From contig JADCRB010000017.1 in assembly GCA_021464245.1 (NCBI GenBank), positions 1,337,427-1,401,426 on the forward strand: DNA of 64,000 bases, given 5' to 3'. Position 1 is the stretch's first letter, and each line of letters begins with the position of its first letter. Positions 1 to 12,770 of the stretch are shown piece by piece. The notes under the pieces are model-generated. The model was not told the DNA's origin, ran no database searches, and saw nothing but the letters and a program-made list of their open reading frames with translations. This DNA comes from Carallia brachiata (Eukaryota; Streptophyta; Magnoliopsida; Malpighiales; Rhizophoraceae). A program made the position numbers and the translations under genes.

Positions 1-2
1 TG

Positions 3-3000
3 AAGGTCGAGGAGAAAAAGCGGATTGACGAGGAAAATGAGGAGTTGAAGAAGACAGTGGAGGAGCAGACTGTGAATGCGAGGGATGCTGAGAGGATGAA
101 GAGGGAGTTGCTGGCTGTTGAGAGAGATATTGGAGAGGCCGAGGCTGCTAGGAATGTGTGGGAGGAGAAGATGTGGGATCTTGATTCCGCAATGGGACAA
201 AAGTTTAAGGAGCTCGAGGCCCTTGCCATGGAGTGTAACCAGGCTGCTAGGAGGTTTTTGAGTTTGATTCTTAGAATCCTTTTGATATTTTTCCTGTAGT
301 TTTGTTATCAATTGGCTCTGTGGTCTATTTTGTTGATACTTTTGCGAGAATATTTCTGTTCCTTGAGCAAAGTCTGCCGGTCTAACGTTCATAACATACT
401 CTGTGTTGTTTATTTTCCTGATCATTTAGCTCTAGTAACTGAACTGCTGCCAGGAGCATGTTGGATTTTTTTTTTATTTTTTCAAATTATACACGTCTTA
501 TGGACACACGGTTTTTGTGGCTGGGATTAGATTTAAGCAATTTTTGTAGATTTAGCCATTTGTTTGAGACATGCCTAAATTGAATCATGCTGGAGGAGAA
601 GTTTCCAATTTATTTCAGTATCTGATTTTTCTTAAGTTCTGATACTAGGTGGTTAATATATGTAGCCTTAGTGTTCAAACTTGTGGTTATTATTTGGGAG
701 ACATGCATGTTGTAAATAAAACAACCCAGCTTTCTCTTTCTGTTTTTGTAGTGAATGATAGATCTAATTTCCAAAAGTTGCAACCTAATAAGGTGGATGC
801 AATTTATCCGAGAGTTCAAATGTTAGAACTTTTACTTGTGTTCCATTCACATGCACTTTCTAGAACACAGAGAGAATTATGCATATTTCATTAGTTGATT
901 GCAGTACTTTAAAACTAATAAGAAAATCTCCCTTTCAAGCTGAATAGAAATTGCACTCCCGTTTGCCTCCCTTACACATTCAAAATGATTTTGCCTAGCA
1001 GTATGGTAACCTTTTTGAGTGTTGAATTGCTTCATTATCTGGTGAAAATTGTAAGTTATTCATTCTACATGGTCCAAGTGAGGATGACATACAGTAGCAT
1101 CTTATCTGCATCTTTATACCTAAATTCTTTCTGCTTTTATTGATGTATCTCCATTTCCTTCGTGTCTCATGTAACTGGCTGCCTTGCTGGTACCAGATTA
1201 AAGCTTGGGGATGGCTTTCAGTATGCGTTAAATGGAAAGGGGTCTACACCTACTGAAGTGATGGGTATTGACTACAAATCCACAATTAAGCCCAAACTTC
1301 AATCCTTTACAGATGAAATTAAGAAAAGCTCTATGGAAAAATTGGAAGAGTTGATTTTGCTTCAGCAACAGTCATCAGAGTTAAGTTCCAAGATTGAGGG
1401 CAAAAAGAATAACACTGCCACTTTTCAGTCTCAGATTGATGAGGTAAGCCTATAAAAGGTCTTTGCGCTATGCCTTTACCATTAATGATGTTAAGAAATA
1501 TATGCTATGCTTTGTTGGCATATTATGCCTGACAAGTTTAATTCTCATTTTGTTCAAGTCTACTGAGGGGCTGTTTTCTTGAAGTTAGATATGAATTGGA
1601 TAGGGTAACCAACTGGAAATTTTAGATATGAATTGGATAGGGTAACCAACTGGAAATTTTATCACTATTTTCAATCTTCAATAAATTGAAAATGATTCTT
1701 GGCCTGAATCTACATTTTACAGTTTCATTGTCACTATCTTCTGTATGATAGGTTTAGTAAGTTCTTTGGACTATCGTTTCCATTCCCTTTCTCTCGGATC
1801 ATTATGTCTTCTTACTATTCTTGTAGGTATTTTTCTTGGCTAAGGAATTGAACATTTTGAAAGTTGAATAGTGGGGATATTTGAACACATTTATCACGTA
1901 AAACATTCTGCTAGAGATTAGCTCCCTGCATTTCATTAAAAATTCTTGCTAAAATAGTGCCTTAGAGTCTATTAAGCTGCAAAGTCCTGGATCTTTTGTT
2001 CTGTTTCTTATTTTGCAAAATTTTCATTACATATTCCAAATGCACTGATGAGCTATAAGTCCATGAAAAATATCTTGAAGGACATGTGTCTGATTGACAG
2101 TTTTTTTTATGGTTCTGGCAATGAATATGAATTGATTTATGCATCACATCTTGGTTGTTCTTCAATATACTGGCAATGTTGTGAATCACATGTGCTTTTC
2201 AAGTCTAAGGTAATAAAATGAATATAATATCCTGTTTAATTTTGTCGATCATACATGTGTATCAGGCTTTCAGGTGATAAAATGGGGCAGGTAGGGTTCC
2301 TTGTTAGTCCGTTGTCTTTATCCAAGAGCAGCATTCTGCACCTTCTGTTATGTGCTTCCAATTTCTAGAGGACCCAAAATTCCAAGAGCAGTCTCATGCT
2401 CACAAACTGTTCTTGAAAATCCGTTAGAGTGCATATTGTTCAAATTTTAGATTTGATGTGATATGGGACGTACAACTCTTCATATTTGAATTGCACTGTT
2501 ATGCTTGACAACCCATGGCTCTTCTTGTTAAGCCATACCATAGACTTTTGATCACAGCTATTCTGACTAATGAAAGAGTTAAAAGGTGTTACGGATTTTA
2601 TAGAGCTCATTGTGATAGGAGTGTGGGTGCCCAATCAAAAGTTCTCTGTGGTGATTAAAGTGAAAAGATATATGGGGTCTAGTCTTGCAGTTTATTTTCA
2701 CTGAAAATTGAAAGAATAAAGACCATTTTTCCTTTGCATTATGGTTTTTAAGTTTGAGATAGGGACAATGGAAATGGAACTTTCCTGATTGGGTTATTTT
2801 GGGGCGGCGTTGGAGATCTTGCAACTAAGGCAGCCTATCAGGATACTGTTCCACGGTTGAAATTTCCATTGGCTCTTCATTTATTTTGCTGTTATGGTGT
2901 AATTGGTTTTGATTATGATGGTTCTGATGCTGGTGATGTGTTGCAATTTCCAATAGCTACAGTGTCAGAGTTATTATCAGTGTGTTGCTTGGCATCTGGA

Positions 3001-4172
3001 TATTGGTGCTCTGGTCACTGTTCTCATGGTCTTATAGATGTGTTTATGTTCTGTTTTTATTGTCATTCTTCTCTCTCGCTCCTCAATCTTTCTCTGTCTG
3101 ATGCTTGTGAACATGAGTTCCAATTTCTTTTTTGCTCATATATGTGTGCGCAGCAGGATTCATGTGCCAAATGCATCCTTCAGGCTTTTTGTTTACTTAA
3201 AATTGGGTCTCAAGTCAGCCTTTCTTTAGGGGATAATATGCCTCGAATATCCTAACTCAAGATGTGGGTGATCTTGCTCTATTTCCCAATTGCTTCACAG
3301 CTGAAAGTGCTTTCTTTATTTTCTTTAATCTGACCACTCTTTAATTCCCTTTTTCTTTTTTGGGTCCACTGGAGGGCAATGTCCATACAAAGGGAGAGTG
3401 GGGAGGGCGGAGGCAGGGGTCAAATCCTTGACCCCACCTTAGCACGAGGCCCATAGACTGGCTTAGCTAAGCAGCCAGTCTTTTCATTCCTTTTTTTGAC
3501 TGTCATGTCAGAACTGTTGTTTTATGGGGCGAGAACATTATATCTTATCCTCAAGAAACCTCTCTCAGGTGGAAACTCAGTTGGACTTATTGAGGAAAGA
3601 AACAGAGGAATATATCAATAGATGTGATGCAGAAGGTAAAAAGATGGTTGAGGATGTTCAAACAGAGGAACATAACTTAGAAATTTTGGAAAGAGAAGCG
3701 GCAGAGGTTATGAAGGTATGGGCTTCATGACTTGTTTCTTTGAGCAGTTTAATTGAAAGTCATTGGTTCTGCTTTAGGAGTATTTAGGCACTTGGTGCGA
3801 TAAATACCCAAAATATGCAGTGTCTTCGTGATTATAGTATGTTCTTAACATGCTGAATTCTTTTTCCTCTGTTACATTTCTACACCTAACAAGAAAGTGA
3901 AGCACCCTGAGATTTCTCCTAACGCCTGTGTTTCTGTTAAGGCATCGGAGCTGAAGTTGGAAGAAACAATCAAACAAAGCGAAGAAGAAATCCAAGTGCA
4001 TGCTCGTGAGCTCTTTGCAGTGATTGATTTGGTCTTAAAATACAAGGAGAACGTAGAGTCCAAAATCTCCGTAATGAAGAGCAAGCTCTCAGAAACGGTT
4101 GTTGCTGTGTCAGATACTTACAAGGGTTCCTTAACAGCACAGTTTGGTATTAATTTCGATACCACCCAATAA
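3..4172 (+). CDS. NDC80: NDC80/HEC1 kinetochore protein, C-terminal part (5' end outside window)
   Basis: Four exons: 3-253, 1197-1443, 3569-3715, 3942-4172 (stop TAA 4170-4172), 291 residues in one uninterrupted frame. All introns are GT-AG (943, 2125 and 226 bp). The product is the C-terminal part of the outer-kinetochore subunit that, with NUF2, SPC24 and SPC25, links centromeres to spindle microtubules. Seen: almost continuous heptad-rich coiled coil (charged E/K/R runs from residue 1 on), the segment with GDFQYALNGKGSTP-like features typical of plant NDC80 (here starting LKLGDGFQYALN), then further coiled coil and a short tail ending FDTTQ, as expected for the SPC25/SPC24-binding end. 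The N-terminal calponin-homology microtubule-binding domain must lie upstream. Identification rests on recognized family similarity, not a search. No frame damage is visible. Confidence 0.9.
1585..1658 (+). repeat. 37-bp tandem duplication in NDC80 intron 2
   Basis: Two adjacent, apparently identical 37-bp copies (1585-1621 and 1622-1658) beginning TTAGATATGAATTGG. Lies in intron sequence away from splice sites, so probably neutral; identical copies suggest a recent event. Confidence 0.9.
3355..3485 (-). mobile_element. Probable tRNA-derived SINE in NDC80 intron 2
   Basis: On the minus strand the sequence reads from about 3485 down to a T-run that becomes an A-rich tail near 3355. It contains GATTTGACCCC, 9 of 11 matches to the pol III B box GGTTCGANNCC, followed by ACCCCTGCCT as in the better-supported SINE at 23400-23627. 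Short flanking direct repeats ATTCCC/TTTTT (about 3344-3354) and ATTCC/TTTTTT (about 3486-3496) are compatible with a retroposition target duplication but are low complexity. Known: plant SINEs are 100-300 bp and often lie in introns. The exact ends are uncertain. Confidence 0.45.
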
Positions 4173-4378
4173 CTTTAAGAACATATCATGTATAAGAACA
4201 CAATCTCTATGGCATGTCTGTCCGCGAGTCTGCACCTACCTGTTGCCTGTAATGTTATTATTCGATGATCTCCATTTTCGCTCTTTGTTGGATTGGTTTG
4301 TCAGCTTGGGTTAACGTTAGTATTCTGCGATCTTGACTTCAGAACATAGTTTTTATCTTCTGTTCTTTTGGGTGCACT

Positions 4379-4384
4379 AATAAA
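4379..4384 (+). promoter_or_regulatory. Poly(A) signal of NDC80
   Basis: AATAAA lies 207 nt after the NDC80 stop codon in a T-rich 3' UTR; a plausible near-upstream polyadenylation element. Confidence 0.5.
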
Positions 4385-7040
4385 ATTGGTTAAAGAAAAT
4401 GCTTTCCTGGCCTTGAAAAGTCAAAAACCATACCAGAAAGCGACAAGAAAACCTCCATCAGTTTGTGACCTTGTGTTTGACGCCGTTTGTCCTGAGCCTG
4501 GATAAAAGAAAATTGTGGTAGGTTGGTGGTCAGCGTTAAAACTAACAAAATCTTTATGATGAATCTTTTGAGCAATTTCGTGGGACATCTCTTACGTATA
4601 TAAATGCTATATTGGAGTTCAGGTGTAGTAAAGCGTGAGCAAGGATACAGGCGTACACAATCGATGCGCCATGCCACTGCCCGGGTATAGTGAAGCGTTT
4701 GCAAGAGTTCTCACACGTTTATGTGTGTGTGCGGGTAAATAATTAGTTCCTGAGAAGAGAATTTATTTTGGGACATGATAGATAGGGGTGTATTTCGAAT
4801 TGCCCAAGCCACTCAATCCGACCAGTTTGATTGAAACCAAACTGAAACCTTAAAAACCGTCGAAAACGGATTTGTTCTGGTTTGTAATATATTCAAATCA
4901 CATTACAATTTGGTTAGGTTTTGGAAATCTAAAAAACCGCTAAAATCAAATGGACTGCCTAATTTTAGTAAGTAATTTTAGTAAGATCTAAAAATGTATT
5001 TGTAGAGAAATAAACCAAATGAATAAACTAAACCATCTTCTCATCCATAGACTTTCCAGTACGCTTTAATGACTTAAAATACACTCTTTATCAGTCCAAT
5101 ATAATAATTGGTAAATAATTAGAATCCCTAAACATATTCTTAGCCAGACGATTCACTACTCTTTCCTAATTCTACTAATGGATATGAGGAGGGACAGTTG
5201 GGCAAGGCGAATTGTATAACAAATCAGGAAGACATTTGTCCTGAATTGCCTGGAGTAATGTTTCGTGCAGTTAGATTCTTGACATTTTTAGGCTGTCATT
5301 CAACTTACAAAGTCAATGCGCAAAAACACAAAAAGGGGGTAAATCTGTTTCTCTTAAAAACCAGAAGTCTAACATAAGAATCTGTTATTGCGCATGGGTG
5401 ATGTTATGCTAGGAGAATCTTGCATGAGTGTCTTATTTGTACAAGAGATGCCATTGTTCATGCAATACAAAAAGGTTGTGTAATTGCTCATGCTTTAACT
5501 ATTGTTCTATTTTTCTAGTTGTCCCAGTTTCAAATGTCATAAATGCTAATCAATTATTAACTTTCTGTTGATGACAACAACCATTATTTTTAAAACTATA
5601 ATTTGAACCGTTAAACTGATCAAACTAATTTACAACCGTCAATAATGTTGTGAAAACTCTTATGTTAGTTTTATTATGATTTAAAATTTTTCAAAAGTCG
5701 AATAACTTAATTTGAATATAAAAAGTAATTTGTCTCAAACCAACTCGTGTACATCCTAAAATAATAATAGATGTGGTGGATGCTAAAACTAGGAGAGCTT
5801 ACATAACATATTTGCCATATACAAAGTGGACTGAGAGTAAATGTGGGGAAACAGGCACGGTCAAATCCAATTAAAGCCCCCCTCAATTTTTTTTTGTTAT
5901 GTATTATTGTAGGTAAAAAAGTTACAAAGATTGGACCTTACTCTAGTGGCATTTGCCCTTTGCTCCCCCTCAATATGCGCCCTCTCAATGCATTGTTTAT
6001 TATTTTTATTTATTTTCAAATCATTTTAATAAAATATTCTTATATTCATATTGACTCTTTTTTTTAAATATATTGTATTGTATAATAAAATAAATTATTA
6101 GTAATGATTGTTATTAAAAAAGAAAAAATATTTAAAAACATATTATATATTCAAACTTGTATTTGTTTGAAAAATAGACTTCAATTTTACCAATTATAGT
6201 AAATATTTTTCACAACCAACGTCATAAAGAATCTATTATAAATGATATGAAAGAAAGATAAATAAATAATTAAATGATTACTTATATAGGAAAAAAATGT
6301 ATTTGATTGTATAAAAATAAAATTTTTTTTTAAAGCATTAGGACTCAGAAGATATTATTATAATTGCTATTATCGAAAATAATTAATATAATTTTTTTAT
6401 TTTCATCATATATATTAGTTTTTATTATTGTATTTATACATATAAAATTTATTCTCCTAAATTTTTTTTTTGAATCTGTCACTGAAAATAGGTGGTACAA
6501 ATTTTAAGTTTTTCGTATGCGGATTATCTCTAATAAAAATGTGGTAGGGATTGCTATGAATTGTTTGTTGAAAGAAGAGGGGCGAAAGTAAAATCGGTTG
6601 AAGCTGGGATTATAGCAGTGAAGTTGTTACTAGGCAAAGAAACGATTAATGTTAGTATCTAAATTCCAAAAGTAGGACCGCAGTTGTTACCTAGGATTGA
6701 TTTGAGGGTTTCAGAATCAAATTGTAGAATCAGAATATCAAATTGTAAGATTTTAACAAATTTGAAAAAAAAACTAACATTTGAAATATAATTTTTGACT
6801 GTTAAACATTCTATATATTCTCTAAATCAAAATTCAGTCAAGCATACAACATATAAAAGATCTAATAACTTGATCAACGTTTAATACTCAACAACACACA
6901 AAATTACACATGATTGTTCAAGTTACTACACTAATTTTGATCATTATATCCATGATCCATATGGTCTCATAATTCCAAGTGTGCCAAGTTTTTCATCAAC
7001 ATTACTGCATTGTACACAAAATCATCAAAAATTGCACCAC
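4385..7040. other. Intergenic AT-rich sequence with a possible hAT-like MITE
   Basis: No credible coding region. From 4783 (TAGGGGTGTA) to 5758 (TGTACATCCTA) the ends form a weak inverted repeat, and the interior repeatedly carries AAACCAAAC/GGTTTGG motifs like the clearer element at 58576-59113. No convincing 8-bp target duplication was found, so this is only a candidate. The stretch 5990-6470 is very AT-rich. Around 6530-6720 a short non-AT-rich patch could not be identified. Confidence 0.35.
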
Positions 7041-7045
7041 CCTTC
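7041..7045. repeat. 5-bp target-site duplication, left copy (CCTTC)
   Basis: CCTTC directly before the 5' LTR; matched by CCTTC at 12210-12214 directly after the 3' LTR. It fixes the LTR ends. Confidence 0.85.
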
Positions 7046-7561
7046 TAAAGAAGCTGAGGAAGATTGTCATTGAACATTGCAGCTTTTGTTTTTGGCTCAT
7101 TTCAAGGTTCTGCTGATGTTGATTATGCAGAACATAGAGCAACAAAGCAAGTGTTCAGTTTTAATCTTTTGTTAGCTTTATTAATTATGTAATTTCATTT
7201 TTTTTTGTAAGCTGTCTTGTTAACAAGCATGGGATAACATTTCCTTACTTTTCCTTTGTAAGCAAGTTACTTTAGAACCTTGCTAGTGGTTAGTTGGTAG
7301 TTGCTTGCAAAGTTAGACAAATGTTCTTTTATGTACTGCAATATGTACCAAGGTATGGGGTACATGTAAAATTGTACTTATGCTTGTATTTTTTAGTTCA
7401 TATATATATGAAATACATGCAAATGGGTGTAATCTTTGCCCACAACTTGTGTCTTTTTTCTTTTTCTTCCTTCTTTTTTCTCTGCATTTCTTTTGGTTTT
7501 ATTTTAACTGTGCTTCTACTGTAACCTTGTTGTCCTATTGTTTATAGCCCATTTGCTATCA
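7046..7561 (+). repeat. 5' LTR of the Copia element
   Basis: 516 bp, starting TAAAGAAGCTGAGG and ending GCTATCA. The ends are TA...CA rather than the usual TG...CA, placed by the flanking CCTTC duplication. A T-rich downstream half and repeated GTACTTATRCTTG/TTTGTAA motifs are shared with the 3' copy. Confidence 0.9.
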
Positions 7562-7564
7562 GGG

Positions 7565-7576
7565 TGGTATCAGAGC
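7565..7576 (+). promoter_or_regulatory. Primer-binding site (initiator-Met tRNA type)
   Basis: TGGTATCAGAGC three bases after the 5' LTR, the standard plant LTR-retrotransposon sequence complementary to the 3' end of tRNA-iMet. Confidence 0.9.
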
Positions 7577-7710
7577 AATTCAAGGATCTTAAGAGAGGTC
7601 TTTGGTGTGTGAAAACCAGAGTGAAATAAAAGAGATAGTAAGGAAACACTTGGGCAAACACTTGGGTTTAAATCTGCACTGAAAAGCTTTGTAAAATTTC
7701 TGAAACTTCA

Positions 7711-10700
7711 ATGGCTTCAGTAAATTTTTCCCCTACTCCTCCACCTAAATTCTCTGGAGAAAATTACCTGTAGTGGTCAGTCATGATGAAAACATACCTT
7801 AAAGCATTTGATTTATGGTAGGTGACAGAGGTTGGAGGTGAGCTTCCTGACTTGCCTACAAATCCTACTATTACCAATATGAAGAACTATAGTGAGCAGA
7901 TGGCAAAGCATTTCAAAGCATTGTCATGTATTCAATATGCAGTTTCTGAGGTGATATTTGTTAGGATTATGTCTTGTGAAACTCCCAAAGCTACTTGGGA
8001 CAGGATCAAGGAGGAGTATAGTAACACTTTGAAGTCTAGAAACATGCAAATTCTCAATTTGAGAAGGGAGTTCGAAATGCTGAAAATGAAGCATATAAAA
8101 ACTATCAAAGAGTATAGTGACAGAATTATGAGAGTGGTAAACCAAATTAGAGTGCTTGGAGAGGATTTGACAAATAGAAGGATTGTGGAAAAGGTTCTTG
8201 TTACAATACCTGAAAAATTTGATTCAAAGATTGCAGCTTTAGAGGAAGTGAAAGATATGTCTCAGATCAGTTTCTCTGAGCTTATGAGTACACTTCAGGC
8301 TCAGGAACAAAGGAGAATGATCAGGCAAGGAGGTGTTGCTGAGACTTCAAAGCTTGCAGTCTCTATTGAAGGTGCACTGTAAGCAACCACAAAAGGGAAA
8401 GACATCTATAGAGGGGGTCAAATAGATAAGCCAGACAAAAAGGAATGTGAAAGCAGTAAAAATGGAACCAAGAAGGTGTATGCTCCATGTGAACACTGTA
8501 GCAGAACCACACACCTTGCAAAGGATTGTTGGAGAAAGCCTGATACACTTTGATCATTCTGTAAGAAAATAGGTCATGTTGAAAGAATCTGCAGAAGTAA
8601 AAGGAAGCAGCAGCAGCAGTAGAAGAAGCAGCATGTCGAAGTTGCAGAAAGAAATGTACAACAAGCTGAGGAGGAGCTTTTTGTTGCAGGTTGCAGTTCC
8701 AGCAGCAAAAGTAACCATGCCTGGCTTATTGACTCAGGTCATACACATCACATGACTCCAAATCCAAATGCCTTCAAAGAGCTTGATCAATCATTTACAA
8801 CAAAAATTAGGATTGGCAATGGATCTCTAATTGAAGCTCATGGCAAAGGAGTGGTGGTTGTTGAAACTTTCAGAGGTACTAAGCTTATTGGAGATGTTTT
8901 ATTTGTTCCTGAAATTTCTCAGAATTTACTTAGTGTTGGTCAATTGCTTCAAAAGGGTTATTCCTTAGTATTCAAGGATAATAGTTGTAAAATACTTGAT
9001 GCATGTGAAGTTGAATTTATATCTGTTCTAATAAAAGGGATGAGTTTTCCCTTGGAACTAGACCATTTGAATCAAACTGCCTTGTCAGCTATAGCTGATG
9101 ACTCAGTACTTTGGCACAAAAGACTGGGGCACTTTCACTATGCAGGTTTAAAGAAACTGCAAAAGGATCAGTTGGTTTTGAACTTCCCTAAAATTAAACA
9201 AGTTGGAAGTGTTTGTGATGCTTGTCAACAGGGCAAACAAACTAAACTTCCATTCCCTTCAAATCAAGCTCATAGAGCTATGGAAAAGCTTCAACTGATT
9301 CACACTAATCTTTGTGGTCCTATGTCAACAGAATCCTTAAATAGAAAAAAATTGTTTATCCTCTTCATAGATGACTATTCCAGATTCTATTGGGTTTATT
9401 TTTTGAATCAAAAGTCTGAGGTAGCTAGTGTCTTTGATTCATTTAAGAAATTAGTTGAGAATCAGACAAGTTTAAAGATCAAGACTTTGAGGTTGATAAT
9501 GAAACTAAGTTCACATTTGCAGCATTTCAGCATATTTGCACAGCAGCTAGAATTGTTCATCAGTTCTCTGCTCCCCATACTCCACAGCAAAATGGAGTGA
9601 GTGAGAGAAAGAATAGAACTGTAATGGAAATGGCTAGATGTCTTTTGTATGAGAAGAAAATGCCCAAACAATTCTGGGCCGAAATTGTTAATACATTTGT
9701 TTATTTGAAAAACAGATTGAGCACCAAAGCTGTCAAGAACAAGACACCATATGCAGTCTGGTATGGGTCTAAACCATCTGTGCAGCATCTTAAAATTTTT
9801 AGCTGTTTGTGCTATGTGCTTGTACCTGATCAAAGCAGAAAGAAGTTGGATCAAAGGGCTATACCAGCAGTATTTGTTGGTTATAGTACAACTTCCAAGG
9901 CCTATAGGGTATTTGATGTGTAATCAAGAAAAGTGTTGGTCAGCAGAGAGGTCAAATTTGATGAAGATCAAGACTGGAATTGGGAAGATATTGAGGTTCA
10001 AACGCCTGTGACTGTTCCAACTCATCAAATTCTTCCTACTGATCTCAATTCTGACAGCTCAGATGATGATGATGATATTGATGATGTGTCAATAAGAGGA
10101 ACAAGAGCACTCTCAGATGTTTATGAGAGGAGCAATGTGGCCATTTTAGAACCAGTAGACTATCAAGAGGCTTTAAAATCAGTAAAATGGATACAAGCAA
10201 TGCAAGATGAAATTGCAGTTATTGAACAAAACCAAACTTGGACTTTAATTGACATGCCCAAAGACAAGAATGTTATTAGTGTTAAGTGGGTGTACAGGAC
10301 TAAACTTAATGCTGATGGAAGTGTGAACAAATTGAAGGCAATGCTTGTGGCTAAAGGCTATACACAACAATTTGGAGTTGATTACTCAGATACCTTTGCT
10401 CCTGTAGCAAGGTTGGATATCATTAAGCTGCTTCTGGCCTTGGCAGCACAAAAGGGCTGGAAAGTGTTTCATCTTGATGTGAAATCTGCATTCCTTAATG
10501 GATTACTGCAAGAAGAGATCTACATTGATCAACCAAAAGGGTTCATTGCAAAAGGAGAAGAGAGTAAAGTGTATAAGTTACAAAAGGCATTGTACGGTCT
10601 CAAACAAGCTCTTAGAGCTTGGTTTAGTAGAATTCATGATCATCTGCTAAAACTTGGCTTTTTAAAAATTCAGAATGAGGCCACTCTCTTTGTGAAGTCA

Positions 10701-11690
10701 GAAAGGAGTCAAACACTTATAATATCTCTCTATGTGGATGACATTCTGATCACTAGAAGCAATGAAAATTCAGTTTTGGAGTTCAAAAAGGAGATGCAAC
10801 TTGTATTTGAAATGTCAGACTTGGGTGAGATGTCATTTTTCCTTGGTCTGCAGGTTCAACAAATAGAAGCTGGTGTCTTTGTTAGTCAAAGCAAGTATGT
10901 CAAACAGATCCTGAAGAAGTTCAAGTTGGATATTTGTAAAGCTGTTACAACTCCACTTGCTGTAAATGAAAATCTAACAAAAGAAGATAGAGCTGAGAAA
11001 GTCAGTGAAGGTCCATACAGAAGCATTATAGATTGCTTGCTGTATTTAACAGCTTCAAGACCAGATATAGTTCATGCCACTAATCTGCTCTCAAGATTTA
11101 TGCATGCTCCTAGTGAGCTTCATTTTAAAGCTGCAAAAAGGGTGTTGAGGTACTTAAAAGGTACTTTGAACCTTGGGATTCTACTTAAGAGAACAGAGGA
11201 GTTAGAGCTTGCTGGTTTCACTGACAGTGATTGGGGAGGTTCAGCAGAGGATATGAGAAGCACTTCTGGTTTTTGTTTTACACTTGGATAAGGCTGTTTT
11301 TGTTGGAATTCCAAAAATTAATCTGTTGTAGCACAATCAACTGCAGGGGCAGAATACATAGCTGTCACAGCTGCAGTAACTCAAGCTATTTGGCTTAGGA
11401 ATGTTCTAACTGACTTGAAGCAAGTTCTTATTAAAGTTACACCAATTTACTGTGACAATCAGTTAGCCATTGCTATTTCCAAAAATCCTGTAAACCATGG
11501 CAGAACCAAGCATTTTAAGATCAAGCTTCAGTTCATCCAAGATTCACAGGAAGCTAGTGAAGTTTAGTTGCTTTACTGTGAGTCTGCAAATCAGGTTGCA
11601 GACATATTTACCAAAGCACTTCCTAAGTGCAGGTTTGAATTCCTTAGGCTTAAGCTTGGTATGCAATGCTTCAATGCCAAGGAGGACTAA
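7711..11690 (+). pseudogene. Decayed Copia gag-pol polyprotein
   Basis: Frame begins at ATG 7711. Seen in order: gag (longest open part 7822-8382); CX2CX4HX4C zinc knuckle near 8488-8529; aspartic protease DSG motif near 8734; integrase HHCC region (WHKRLGH near 9113 and CDACQQGK near 9214) and core start (IDDYSRF near 9368); reverse transcriptase with HLDVKSAFLNG near 10470 and YVDD at 10731-10742; RNase H (DSDWGG near 11224, ending near 11687). Several stops interrupt gag (near 7768, 7819, 8380, 8551, 8620), a frameshift lies near 9500 in integrase, and further stops occur at 9920-9922, 11289-11291 and near 11565. The last stop codon overlaps the first bases of the 3' LTR. No intact enzyme can be made from this copy. 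Copia lineage is not assigned. Confidence 0.92.
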
Positions 11691-12209
11691 AGAAGCTGAG
11701 GAAGATTGCCATTGAACATTGCAGCTTTTGTTTTTGGCCCATTTCAAGGTTCTGCAGATGTTGATTATGCAGAACATAGAGCAGCAAAGTAAGTGTTCAG
11801 TTTTAATCTTTTGTTAGCTTGATTAATTATGTAATTTCTTTTTGTTTTTTGTAAGCTTGTTTTGTTAATAAGCATGGGATACCATTTCTTTGTACTTTTC
11901 CTTTGTAAGTAAGTTACTTTAGAACCTTGTTAGTGGTTAGTTGGTAGTTGCTTGCAAAGTTAGACAAATGTTCTTTTATGTACTGCAATATGTACCAAAG
12001 TGTGGGGTACATGTAAAATTGTACTTATACTTGTATTTTTTCGTTCATATATATATAAAATACATGCAAATGGGTGTAATCTTTTGCCCACAACTTGTGT
12101 CTTTCTTCTTTTTCTTCCTTCTCTTTTCTCTGCATTTCTTCTGGTTTTATTTTAACTATGCTTCTTTTGTAACCTTGTCGTCCTATTGTTTATGGTCCAT
12201 TTGCTATCA
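11688..12209 (+). repeat. 3' LTR of the Copia element
   Basis: 522 bp, aligned end to end with 7046-7561; preceded by the purine tract at 11679-11686 and followed by the CCTTC target duplication (12210-12214). Confidence 0.9.
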
Positions 12210-12214
12210 CCTTC

Positions 12215-12770
12215 AAAGACCAGAAGCAATAGAGAGCATCAAAGCAAACCTCAGTTCTTGCAAACCAAAACAAAGCCCATACAGCAACAAACATTTGCAT
12301 GTAATAGAATTCAAATACATGCGAAAGAGTCTGGAATGATGCTTACAAGTAGAAGAAAAGTCCATCTAAAGCCAAGATGTCAAAGATTCACAGCCTTCTA
12401 CCACCAAGCATCTAAGTTTGTATGACTATATTCACATGGGTAACGAACTGAAAAATTTATGCTCTCAGAACAAGGAGACTCACAAACATAAACCATCCAG
12501 TGAAAGCAGTATACACGTATAGGATTGACATGAAACTAGAAACTGAGTTTCAATTCAATAAACAAGAGAGAAACCACATCGAATTCTCATGCCAAATTCA
12601 GCAAAAAGGACAAAAAGGAGAAGGCAGAATTGAGATACTGAAACCAATTGCAAGCAACCGTTTTTTGATCTAAAATCAAAACTCAATGATCTCAACTTTT
12701 GGAAATGAACCCACAAATAATCCAAAAGCAATGAATAATCACGGCTCTAATACATACCATCCTCATGAAT
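12215..12770. other. Copia flank, no gene recognized
   Basis: Continuation of the sequence interrupted by the Copia insertion; composition is closer to UTR or intron than to the surrounding transposons, but no reading frame or splice pattern could be recognized on either strand. Confidence 0.4.

Larger units (their letters stand above)
7046..12209 (+). mobile_element. Complete but decayed Ty1/Copia LTR retrotransposon
   Basis: A 5164-bp element with two LTRs (7046-7561 and 11688-12209), flanked by the 5-bp direct repeat CCTTC (7041-7045 and 12210-12214), the hallmark of integrase-mediated insertion. PBS is at 7565-7576 and a polypurine tract AAGGAGGA at 11679-11686. Domain order gag, zinc knuckle, protease, integrase, reverse transcriptase, RNase H defines Copia. 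The LTRs differ at roughly thirty positions by eye (about 94 percent identity), so the insertion is old enough to have decayed. Many stops and a frameshift make it non-autonomous. Confidence 0.95.

Noticed and set aside
2857..3255. 132-codon open frame
   Set aside because: Inside NDC80 intron 2, Cys/Phe/Leu-rich from T-rich intron sequence, no recognizable domain.
11497..11777. Frames on both strands over the Copia RNase H end
   Set aside because: Wrong frame relative to the RNase H motifs; shadow only.
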